This document shows, one piece after another, positions 6,968 through 12,753 of a stretch of DNA of 12,753 nucleotides. The stretch comes from Planctomycetaceae bacterium (GTDB lineage Bacteria > Planctomycetota > Planctomycetia > Pirellulales > Pirellulaceae). Under the pieces are notes generated by a model. It ran no database searches. It saw only the letters and a list, made by a program, of their open reading frames with translations, and was not told the origin of the DNA. The position numbers and the translations under genes were made by a program. Position 1 is the stretch's first letter. Every line of letters begins with the position of its first letter. Location of the stretch: contig REEF01000453.1 of NCBI GenBank assembly GCA_007695205.1, positions 1 through 12,753 of the forward strand, given 5' to 3'.

Positions 6968-7345
6968 TCAACCGTTCTCGATCGGGCTGGACCCGTCCAA
7001 CGCCGCGATGGCGGCGGCTTCGGTTGTCGGTTCGTCGGTCCAGCGGCGAGGCCAAGCCAGCGAGATGATCTGCTGGACGCCCGGTGCCGCTCCGCAGATC
7101 AGCATGCTGCCCCCACCGGCCGAGAGACGCTTGTCAAACGCCATCAGCTTGGCCAAGACAGGCGGCGAAATCTGGTGGACCTCGGACAAATTGATCACGA
7201 TCCGGCCCCCAGAGCACCGATCGAGGATAGACAGCAGATCCGCTCCGAATTCGTTCGCCACACTGCGATCCAAACCAGCCACCAGCACGCGAAGCACCAG
7301 CACATCGCCTCGATCGTCCATTTCAAAGTACCGAGAGTCCGACAT
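6968..7345 (-). CDS. STAS-domain protein (anti-sigma antagonist-like), lacking the usual phospho-serine
   Basis: A 125-aa single-domain protein of the STAS (SpoIIAA/RsbV-like) fold. The order GDVLVLRV (13-20), RIVINLSEVHQISPPVLAKLMAFDKRLSAGGGSMLICGA (48-86) and VQQIISL (90-96) follows the STAS pattern of strand, helix with the regulatory loop, then strand. STAS antagonists normally carry a serine phosphorylated by a partner-switching kinase (DSSG in SpoIIAA; LSSAALGKL in planctomycete relatives as I recall them). Here that segment is I-S60-P61-P62-V-L, so proline replaces the second serine. Phosphorylation control is therefore doubtful. The tail from about 103 is acidic and Ala-rich. The start at 7345 has GAGGA 5 nt upstream. 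No anti-sigma kinase, phosphatase or sigma gene is nearby, so the partner is unknown. It is divergent from fusA. Confidence 0.8.
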   Translation of the reverse strand: MSDSRYFEMDDRGDVLVLRVLVAGLDRSVANEFGADLLSILDRCSGGRIVINLSEVHQISPPVLAKLMAFDKRLSAGGGSMLICGAAPGVQQIISLAWPRRWTDEPTTEAAAIAALDGSSPIENG

Positions 7346-7390
7346 GCCCGTCCTCGTTTCTTCTCAACTATCGCCCCAACCACTACTCAA

Positions 7391-7419
7391 ATTCGACGAA
7401 TTCCTAAAAGTCGCGTCAA
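7391..7419 (-). promoter_or_regulatory. Possible sigma70-like promoter for the STAS gene
   Basis: Minus strand: TTGACG (7414-7419; five of six), a 17-bp spacer, TCGAAT (7391-7396; four of six). A start near 7384 would give a leader of about 40 nt. The -10 is poor at its second and third positions, so this is tentative. Confidence 0.3.
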
Positions 7420-7485
7420 CCGGGTCTTTCCTGGCGGACGATTTCTAGTAACATACGTTGCCTCTGAAAACCATCCGTACTGTCT

Positions 7486-7553
7486 TTCGGGTGCCCTTAA
7501 ATGCCAGTTATGGACTGGATAAGACACCCGAACATTTCTGTATCGTTTTTTTT
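7486..7553 (+). ncRNA. Structured leader or small RNA-like stem-loop ahead of fusA
   Basis: A 47-nt nested stem-loop at 7486-7532: TTCGGGTG (7486-7493) pairs with CACCCGAA (7525-7532), CTTA (7496-7499) with TAAG (7520-7523), and CCAGT (7504-7508) with ACTGG (7514-7518), closing a 5-nt loop TATGG. That is 17 base pairs in register, separated by small internal loops. A T8 tract lies at 7546-7553, 13 nt after the stem, and the fusA ATG is at 7595. The gap before the T tract is long for a standard terminator. It may be a cis-regulatory leader of fusA, an attenuator, or the end of a small RNA. No known class was recognised. Confidence 0.4.
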
Positions 7554-7594
7554 CTTGCCTCAGGCAACTCCCGCTGAACGCTGACCATCCATCC

Positions 7595-9685
7595 ATGAAC
7601 CTGTCACAATTAAGAAACATCGGCATTTCTGCGCACATTGATTCTGGCAAAACGACGCTCAGTGAGCGGATGCTATTCTACACGGGCCGAATCCACAAGA
7701 TGGAGGAAGTACGTGGTGGGGGCAGTGGCGCCACCATGGATCATATGGAACTGGAACGTGAGCGTGGGATCACGATCACCAGTGCCGCCACTTCGGTACA
7801 GTGGAAGGACCATGCGATCAATCTGATCGATACCCCAGGACACGTGGACTTTACCGTCGAGGTCGAGCGGAGCCTGCGGGTTTTGGACGGAGCCGTTCTG
7901 GTGCTGTGCGCCGTGGGCGGCGTCCAATCGCAATCGATCACGGTGGACCGCCAGATGAATCGGTACCACGTGCCCCGCCTGGCCTTTATCAACAAAATGG
8001 ACCGTACCGGGGCAGACCCCTTCCGCGTGGTGCAGGAAATGCGGGAAAAACTGGGCGATGATGCCATCCTGCTGCAGTTGCCGATCGGGGCGGGCGAGAA
8101 ATTCCAGGGGATCATCGATCTGGTGATAATGAAGGCCATCTATTTCGATGGCCCCGACGGCGAGATCCTGCGGCTGGAGCCGGTCCCTGAAGCATTGGAA
8201 GATCGGGCTCAGGATGGTCGCCATCAGATGCTGGAGTCGTTGGCCATGTACAGCGATGAATTGATGGAACTGCTGCTGTCGGAAGAACCTGTTCCCGAAG
8301 ACCTGATCCATCGCGTGGTCCGGGCTGCCGTCCAGCATCAGAACGCCACGCCCGTGCTGCTGGGTTCGGCATTTCGAAATAAAGGAGTCCAGTTGCTGCT
8401 GGATGCCATCACTCGGTATCTTCCCTCGCCGCTGGAAAGGGAGATCCACGCCAAAAGCTGGGACTCGGAAGATCAGGCCGTCTCGCTGGAACCGGATGCA
8501 AACAAACCTTTTGTGGGGATGGCCTTCAAAATCGTCGACGACCCGTTCGGCCAGTTGACCTTCATGCGGCTGTACCAAGGACGCATCAAGAAGGGGGGAA
8601 CCTACGTCAATCAGCGGACCGGACGCAAGGAACGGTTTAGCCGCATCGTGCGTATGCATGCTGACAAACGTGAGGAAATCGACACGGCTCAAGCGGGTGA
8701 TATCGTCGCGGTCATGGGAGTCGACTCGGCCAGTGGCGACACGTACGCCGCAGAAGCAAAATTCTGTACTTTGGAGAGCATGTTCGTTCCGGAATCGGTG
8801 ATCAAAGTCGCCGTCCAACCCGAAAGTCGGGCGGATGCCGACAAAATGGGCAAGGCTCTGGCTCGCTTCCGCAAAGAAGACCCGACCTTCCGCGTATCCA
8901 ACGACGAAGAGACGGGCGAGATCATCCTGGCCGGGATGGGCGAATTGCACCTGGATATCTACGTCGAACGCATGCGGCGTGAATACAAGGTGGGGGTGCA
9001 GATCGGAGCACCGAAGGTCAGCTATCGCGAGGCGCCGACGCTGGCGGTCGATTTCGACTACAAGCACAAAAAACAGACAGGCGGTTCGGGCCAATACGCC
9101 CACATTGTCGGACGCATGGGGCCTCTGCCAGTGGATAGCGAGCACTCCTTCACGTTCGAGGAAAAAGTGGTGGGGGGCCGAGTTCCCAAGCAGTACATCC
9201 CGTCGATCGAAAAAGGATTCCGCGACTGCCTGCAGAAGGGACCTGTCGCCGGTTTCCCCGTCGTGGGACTGTACGCCCTGCTGGTCGATGGCTCGTACCA
9301 CGAAGTGGACAGCAGCGATCGAGCGTTCCAGACTTGCGCCCAGGGTTGCTTCCGAGAAACGTTCGTCAGGACAAAACCCGTGCTGCTGGAACCGATCATG
9401 CGGGTCGAGGTCGAGTGCCCGGAGGCTTTTCAGGGCCCGATTACCGGGGATCTGACGGGGCGCCGAGGCCTGATCGTCGGCACCGATATACGCGAAGGGA
9501 TCTCGAGGATTGTCGCCGAGGTCCCGCTGGCCGAAACGTTCGGCTACGCGACGGATATACGCAGCATGAGTCAAGGGCAAGCCACCTTTACGATGGAGCT
9601 GCAATGCTATCGCAAGGTGCCGCCCAGTATCCAGGAGGAGATCATCGCGCGGAAAAAAGAGGCCGCGTTGGCTGGGGCGCGATAA
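7595..9685 (+). CDS. fusA: Translation elongation factor G, mitochondrial/spd-type
   Basis: A 696-aa GTPase that drives tRNA-mRNA translocation on the ribosome. G1 is AHIDSGKT (13-20), where most bacterial EF-G has AHIDAGKT. Switch I ends in MELERERGIT (51-60), G3 is DTPGH (79-83) and G4 is NKMD (133-136). Domains II-V follow in normal order: GMAFKIVDDPFGQLTFMRLYQG opens domain II (split here: GMAFKIVDDP, FGQLTFMRLYQG), GMGELHLDIYVERMRREY lies in domain III, YHEVDSSDRAFQ in domain IV and the FGYATDIRSMSQGQATFTM motif in domain V. The DSGKT loop and the longer EVRGGGSGATMD segment match mitochondrial EF-G1 and the spirochaete/planctomycete spdEFG1 group. No rpsL, rpsG or tuf is adjacent, so it lies outside a classic str operon. 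The Shine-Dalgarno is not evident. A second EF-G paralogue elsewhere is likely in this type of organism. Confidence 0.95.
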   Translation: MNLSQLRNIGISAHIDSGKTTLSERMLFYTGRIHKMEEVRGGGSGATMDHMELERERGITITSAATSVQWKDHAINLIDTPGHVDFTVEVERSLRVLDGAVLVLCAVGGVQSQSITVDRQMNRYHVPRLAFINKMDRTGADPFRVVQEMREKLGDDAILLQLPIGAGEKFQGIIDLVIMKAIYFDGPDGEILRLEPVPEALEDRAQDGRHQMLESLAMYSDELMELLLSEEPVPEDLIHRVVRAAVQHQNATPVLLGSAFRNKGVQLLLDAITRYLPSPLEREIHAKSWDSEDQAVSLEPDANKPFVGMAFKIVDDPFGQLTFMRLYQGRIKKGGTYVNQRTGRKERFSRIVRMHADKREEIDTAQAGDIVAVMGVDSASGDTYAAEAKFCTLESMFVPESVIKVAVQPESRADADKMGKALARFRKEDPTFRVSNDEETGEIILAGMGELHLDIYVERMRREYKVGVQIGAPKVSYREAPTLAVDFDYKHKKQTGGSGQYAHIVGRMGPLPVDSEHSFTFEEKVVGGRVPKQYIPSIEKGFRDCLQKGPVAGFPVVGLYALLVDGSYHEVDSSDRAFQTCAQGCFRETFVRTKPVLLEPIMRVEVECPEAFQGPITGDLTGRRGLIVGTDIREGISRIVAEVPLAETFGYATDIRSMSQGQATFTMELQCYRKVPPSIQEEIIARKKEAALAGAR

Positions 9686-9750
9686 ACGATTCGAGCCCGA
9701 CGCAACGGTCGCTCGCGTTGTCTACCGGTTCGGTCGCGCCAAATCTGCGG

Positions 9751-9779
9751 ATGACAGAGCTATCAGGAAACTCTAGGAT
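9751..9779 (+). promoter_or_regulatory. Sigma70-like promoter for the acyltransferase-ACP-ligase gene
   Basis: ATGACA (9751-9756; five of six), a 17-bp spacer, TAGGAT (9774-9779; four of six). Initiation near 9786 would leave about 63 nt before the ATG at 9849. The in-frame TTG at 9789 would then lie at the very 5' end of the transcript, favouring the ATG as start. Identified by consensus match only. Confidence 0.38.
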
Positions 9780-9848
9780 AAGAGCTGGTTGGCGTTCTCG
9801 CATCGGACGAACGCCTCGGTGCCCCGACTTCTTCTCGAACGATGGACC

Positions 9849-12482
9849 ATGCAGCGCTTTTTTCAACGATTATTCTGGTGGATCGCTCGGTGCCTGCTGC
9901 GGTTGCGGTACCGTGTCCAGGTGCAGGGCGCGGACTCGTTGCCCAACCTGGATGGCCCGACGATCGTGATGCCCAACCATCCTGGGTATATCGACCCTCC
10001 GTTGGTACTCAGCCACCTGCGTCTCCGCGACCCGCTCCGCCCATTGGTTTACACGGGGACCTACCGCAATCCGGTGCTTTACCCGGTGATGCGTGCACTG
10101 GGTTCGGTCGAAGTCCCGGAGTTGTCGGCCCAGAGTCGCCAGGCCAAACAGACGACGTTGGACATGATCGAGAAGGTGGCCGAAGCCGTCGGGCGAGGCG
10201 AAAGCATCCTGATCTATCCATCGGGACGCCTGCAGCGCGACCGCTGTGAAGTGGTCGGTGCATCGCGGGCCGCCGCGGAACTGCTGCGAGCCTGTCCCGA
10301 TGCCAACGTGGTGCTGGTCCGCACGCGGGGCGTCTGGGGCAGCATGTTCAGTTGGGGGCGGACCGCGTCGCAACCGCCGCTGGGCTTATGCATGGTCCGC
10401 GGACTGCTGTGGATGCTGGCCAACCTGGTGTTCTTCCTGCCGCGTCGCCGGGTGACCATGCAGGTCCAGGTCATCCCACGCGACCAGTTGCCCGACGCGA
10501 CGCGGGAGCAACTGAACCCGTTCCTGGAACAATGGTACAACTGCGATGGTCCCGAAACGCCGACCTGGGTTCCCTACCACTTCCTGTCGACGCGGCGCGA
10601 TTACGACTTTCCCAGCTATCAACAACAGTTGGACATCGATTTTGATCAGATCCGCCCTGCCACTCGGCAAGCCGTCGACGAGATGGTCGAAGAGCATCTG
10701 CGGCGGCCGTTGAATGACAGCGAGCGCGACCCGATGACCTCGCTGGATCAATTGGGCTTGGACAGCCTGGATCGTATGGATGTGGCCTTGGAGATCGAAC
10801 AGCGATTCGGATTTCGATCGGACCGGGTGGCGGCAACGTTGGGCGAATTGTGGGCGCTGGCCGAAGGGATGCTGACGGGCGACGGCAGCGACGCCCAGGC
10901 CGTCCCGCCGCTCTGGACACGCGCCCCGACGTGCGACGATCAGGCGACCTGCCTGGACGATACCATGGCACGAGCCTTTGTCCAACGCGTCCGGGCGCAT
11001 CCAAACGATGTGGCGGTAGCCGATCGTCTGTCGGGCGTGTTGACCTATCGTCGCATGCTGGTCGGAGCATCGCTGATGAGCAAGCGATTTGCGCGGCTTG
11101 ACGGCGATGCGATCGGCGTGCTGTTGCCGTCGTCGGTGGCTGCGGATCTGGTCTTCTTCGCGCTGCATTTGGCGGGCAAACTGCCCGTCATGCTGAATTG
11201 GACCACGGGCCCGGCTCACCTGGAACACGCGGTCCAAGCGATGAAGATCCGCCACGTGATCAGCTCGCGGCGGTTCATCGATCGGTTGGGAATCGAGATC
11301 GAAGGGGTCGACTACGTGCTGCTGGAAGATCTGCGGGCCGGGATCGGCCGGTGGGAAGCCGCCCTGACGCTGGCTCGTACCTACCTGCGCATCGGTTCGT
11401 TCCTGCACGATGTGCCGCCGGCGGACGAGGACGATCCGGCCGTCGTGCTGTTCACGTCCGGATCGGAAGCCGCCCCGAAAGCTGTCCCGTTGTCTCATGC
11501 CAATCTGCGAGTCAACGTCCAGACGGGCATCCAAGCGATGGGCTTCACCCGCCAGGACGTCCTGCTGGGTTTCCTGCCTCCGTTTCATAGTTTCGGGCTG
11601 GCAGGCAACCTGGTGTGCCCCGTGTTGACGGGCATCCGAGTGGTCCACCATGCCGACCCCACCGATGCTCGTGGGCTGGTCCAGACGATCGCCCAATACG
11701 GCGTCTCGCTATTGTTCACCACGCCGACGTTTCTGGGTTACATGCTGGCTCGCGCGACCACAGAGGACTTTCGCACATTGCGGATCGTCGTCACCGGTGC
11801 AGAAAAGTGTCCCGAAAACGTGCGCGAAACGTGCGCTCGCTTGGCGCCCCAGGCCGCCGTGTTGGAGGGCTACGGGATCACCGAATGCTCGCCCGTCGTC
11901 TCGGTCGGTAGGCCGGGGAAGGACAAGCGAGGTACGGTCGGTCAGCCGCTGGAAGGCGTCCGGACATGCGTCGTCGATCCCGACACATTTCAGCCGCGAC
12001 CGATCGGGCAGACAGGCCTGCTGCTGGTCGCCGGTCCGACGATCTTTCGCGGCTACTTGAACCACTCCGGCCCTGATCCCTTCGTCGACCTGGATGGCGT
12101 TCGCTGGTACAACACGGGTGATTTGGTAGCGTTGGATGAAGAACAGTTCATCCATTTTCAAGGACGGCTGAAGCGGTTCCTGAAAGCCGGTGGCGAGATG
12201 ATCTCGCTGCCCGCTCTGGAAGACCCGCTGACCCGCCGCTATCCGCCCACCGAAGACGGACCGCAGGTCGCAATCGAAGGCATCGAGACGCCCGGTGGGC
12301 GCCGGATCGTCCTGTTCAGCACTCGACCGATCTCCCTGAAAGATGCCAACGCGGTGCTGTCCGAGGCCGGGTTCCGAGGCGTCATGCGCTTGGACGAAAC
12401 TCGGCAGATCGATCAAATCCCCGTGCTGGGTACCGGCAAGACGGATTACAAGATCCTCCGTCAACAAATCGTGGCGAACTAA
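9849..12482 (+). CDS. Fused PlsC-like acyltransferase, acyl carrier protein and acyl-ACP synthetase (Aas-like)
   Basis: An 877-aa three-module lipid enzyme. Module 1 (about 1-230) is a PlsC/LPLAT acyltransferase: an amphipathic start (FFQRLFWWIARCLLRLRY), catalytic NHPGYID (H44, D49) and YPSGRLQRD (123-131) in place of the usual FPEGTR. Module 2 (about 270-345) is an acyl carrier protein with LGLDSLDRMD; S306 is the predicted phosphopantetheine site. Module 3 (about 370-877) is an AMP-forming acyl ligase: FTSGSEAAPK (535-544), GYGITE (674-679), YNTGDL (754-759), GRLKRFLKAGGE (772-783) and catalytic K864 in LGTGKTDYK. E. coli Aas joins an acyltransferase and a ligase and borrows free ACP; here an ACP sits between them. 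Likely role: activate fatty acids, load them on the internal ACP, and acylate a lysophospholipid or other acceptor at the membrane. The acceptor is unknown. A TTG at 9789 could add 20 residues. Confidence 0.88.
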   Translation: MQRFFQRLFWWIARCLLRLRYRVQVQGADSLPNLDGPTIVMPNHPGYIDPPLVLSHLRLRDPLRPLVYTGTYRNPVLYPVMRALGSVEVPELSAQSRQAKQTTLDMIEKVAEAVGRGESILIYPSGRLQRDRCEVVGASRAAAELLRACPDANVVLVRTRGVWGSMFSWGRTASQPPLGLCMVRGLLWMLANLVFFLPRRRVTMQVQVIPRDQLPDATREQLNPFLEQWYNCDGPETPTWVPYHFLSTRRDYDFPSYQQQLDIDFDQIRPATRQAVDEMVEEHLRRPLNDSERDPMTSLDQLGLDSLDRMDVALEIEQRFGFRSDRVAATLGELWALAEGMLTGDGSDAQAVPPLWTRAPTCDDQATCLDDTMARAFVQRVRAHPNDVAVADRLSGVLTYRRMLVGASLMSKRFARLDGDAIGVLLPSSVAADLVFFALHLAGKLPVMLNWTTGPAHLEHAVQAMKIRHVISSRRFIDRLGIEIEGVDYVLLEDLRAGIGRWEAALTLARTYLRIGSFLHDVPPADEDDPAVVLFTSGSEAAPKAVPLSHANLRVNVQTGIQAMGFTRQDVLLGFLPPFHSFGLAGNLVCPVLTGIRVVHHADPTDARGLVQTIAQYGVSLLFTTPTFLGYMLARATTEDFRTLRIVVTGAEKCPENVRETCARLAPQAAVLEGYGITECSPVVSVGRPGKDKRGTVGQPLEGVRTCVVDPDTFQPRPIGQTGLLLVAGPTIFRGYLNHSGPDPFVDLDGVRWYNTGDLVALDEEQFIHFQGRLKRFLKAGGEMISLPALEDPLTRRYPPTEDGPQVAIEGIETPGGRRIVLFSTRPISLKDANAVLSEAGFRGVMRLDETRQIDQIPVLGTGKTDYKILRQQIVAN

Positions 12483-12493
12483 CCCTGTTGCTG

Positions 12494-12751
12494 TTACGAC
12501 GCCAGTTCCCTTCCCTGGCCGATGGATATCAAAAGGTGCCACCCACCGAACTTTTCCCGTCGGTTCGGATACTGCTTGGGTTGAACCCGCATCAACCACT
12601 CGCCAGGCCGGCCAAATACCCACCGTAGGCGGGCACCTCGACCATGCGCCGCGAAGTCGGCCGAGAAAACGGTCGGTGGACCGGCAGGTTTGGATACCCA
12701 CATTCCTGTTGCTCCCTGGCAACAACTCCAGCGAACTCTTTCCGAAAGCAA
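12494..12751 (-). CDS. Doubtful small ORF at the window edge
   Basis: An 85-codon minus-strand frame beginning at a TTG near the window end; the first ATG is at 12703 (69 aa). The sequence is rich in Arg, Gly and Trp (for example RWVFGRPGEWLMRVQPKQYP) and matches no family I recognise. No convincing ribosome site is visible, and the frame may continue outside the window. It overlaps short inverted and direct repeats, so it may be non-coding spacer or a gene remnant. Confidence 0.15.
   Translation of the reverse strand: MLSERVRWSCCQGATGMWVSKPAGPPTVFSADFAAHGRGARLRWVFGRPGEWLMRVQPKQYPNRREKFGGWHLLISIGQGRELAS
12531..12569. repeat. Overlapping small inverted repeats in the terminal spacer
   Basis: AAAAG (12531-12535) can pair with CTTTT (12551-12555), enclosing a partial GTG/CAC pairing, and CCGAAC (12547-12552 region) can pair with GTTCGG (12563-12568 region). 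The two foldings are mutually exclusive. They lie about 50-90 bp after the acyltransferase-ligase stop. Neither is a clean terminator. Confidence 0.25.
12707..12724. repeat. 6-bp hairpin at the window end
   Basis: TGTTGC (12707-12712) and GCAACA (12719-12724) flank a 6-nt loop TCCCTG. The 9-mer CCTGTTGCT overlapping it at 12705-12713 also occurs at 12484-12492 right after the ligase stop codon, and CCCTGGC follows both copies. Short and possibly chance. Confidence 0.25.
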
Positions 12752-12753
12752 CC

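Noticed and set aside
6884..7522. Plus-strand frames over the STAS gene (also 6903-7448)
   Set aside because: They start in the radical SAM gene end or the palindrome and translate the repeat (RTDWQSVLR, GRIGNPSY). The minus-strand STAS gene has a domain match, a good ribosome site and a terminator.
7673..9604. 643-codon open frame antisense to fusA
   Set aside because: A long antisense frame is expected where codon bias in a GC-rich gene keeps the complement free of stops. The product is His/Gln/Asp-rich with no domain, and fusA is certain.
9703..9720. CAACG/CGTTG inverted repeat after fusA as a terminator
   Set aside because: Only 5 bp of stem with an 8-nt loop and no T-run after it; too weak to call.
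10386..11696. 436-codon frame antisense to the acyltransferase-ACP-ligase gene
   Set aside because: Same cause as the fusA antisense frame; no recognisable motifs or ribosome site.
12501..12519. GCCAG/CTGGC inverted repeat after the ligase gene as a terminator
   Set aside because: 5-bp stem, 9-nt loop, no T-run downstream.
11709..12725. 338-codon minus-strand frame running from the terminal spacer into the ligase gene
   Set aside because: Most of it lies antisense to conserved ligase motifs. No domain recognised.
1..12753. CRISPR arrays, IS elements, prophage, toxin-antitoxin or defence genes, tRNA/rRNA
   Set aside because: No direct-repeat array, transposase or integrase motif, or tRNA/rRNA signature was seen by eye; gaps between genes are all under 300 bp and are described above.

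Overview
The window is GC-rich, densely coding bacterial chromosome that looks like a planctomycete, most likely Pirellulales (Rhodopirellula/Blastopirellula relatives). Three things point there: an EF-G of the mitochondrial/spirochaete/planctomycete type (AHIDSGKT P-loop, two extra residues before switch I); a KARI and a STAS protein that resemble planctomycete versions as I remember them; and a 27-bp palindrome (13-nt arm GTAGGACGGATTG) of a kind I recall being scattered through these genomes. The assignment rests on recognition from memory, not on a search.

Layout. 1-179 is a leader with two perfect odd-length palindromes. 180-1712 (+) encodes an AbgT-family transporter. It converges, with only 2 bp between stop codons, on 1715-4159 (-), a Bacillus-type DNA topoisomerase III with two C-terminal Cys4 zinc modules. 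4160-4445 is a divergent promoter region. 4446-6906 (+) is a probable operon: ilvN (acetolactate synthase regulatory subunit), ilvC (ketol-acid reductoisomerase) and a COG0731-like radical SAM protein. 6927-6953 is the palindrome, which probably terminates the minus-strand gene at 6968-7345, a small STAS-domain protein. 7346-7594 is a divergent intergenic region with an elaborate stem-loop followed by a T8 tract. 7595-9685 (+) is fusA. 9849-12482 (+) is a large three-part lipid enzyme: PlsC-like acyltransferase, acyl carrier protein, and acyl-ACP synthetase/AMP ligase. 12483-12753 has no confident gene, only a doubtful minus-strand ORF and small repeats.

The genes are mainly housekeeping and do not form one pathway, apart from ilvN-ilvC, which act in branched-chain amino acid synthesis (ilvB is not in the window). 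I see no phage, IS, CRISPR or defence module. The most interesting points are the ACP domain fused inside an Aas-like protein (it could load and use its own acyl donor), a KARI cofactor loop whose residues suggest NADH preference, the structured RNA-like element ahead of fusA, and a STAS protein with proline at the position of the usual phospho-acceptor serine.
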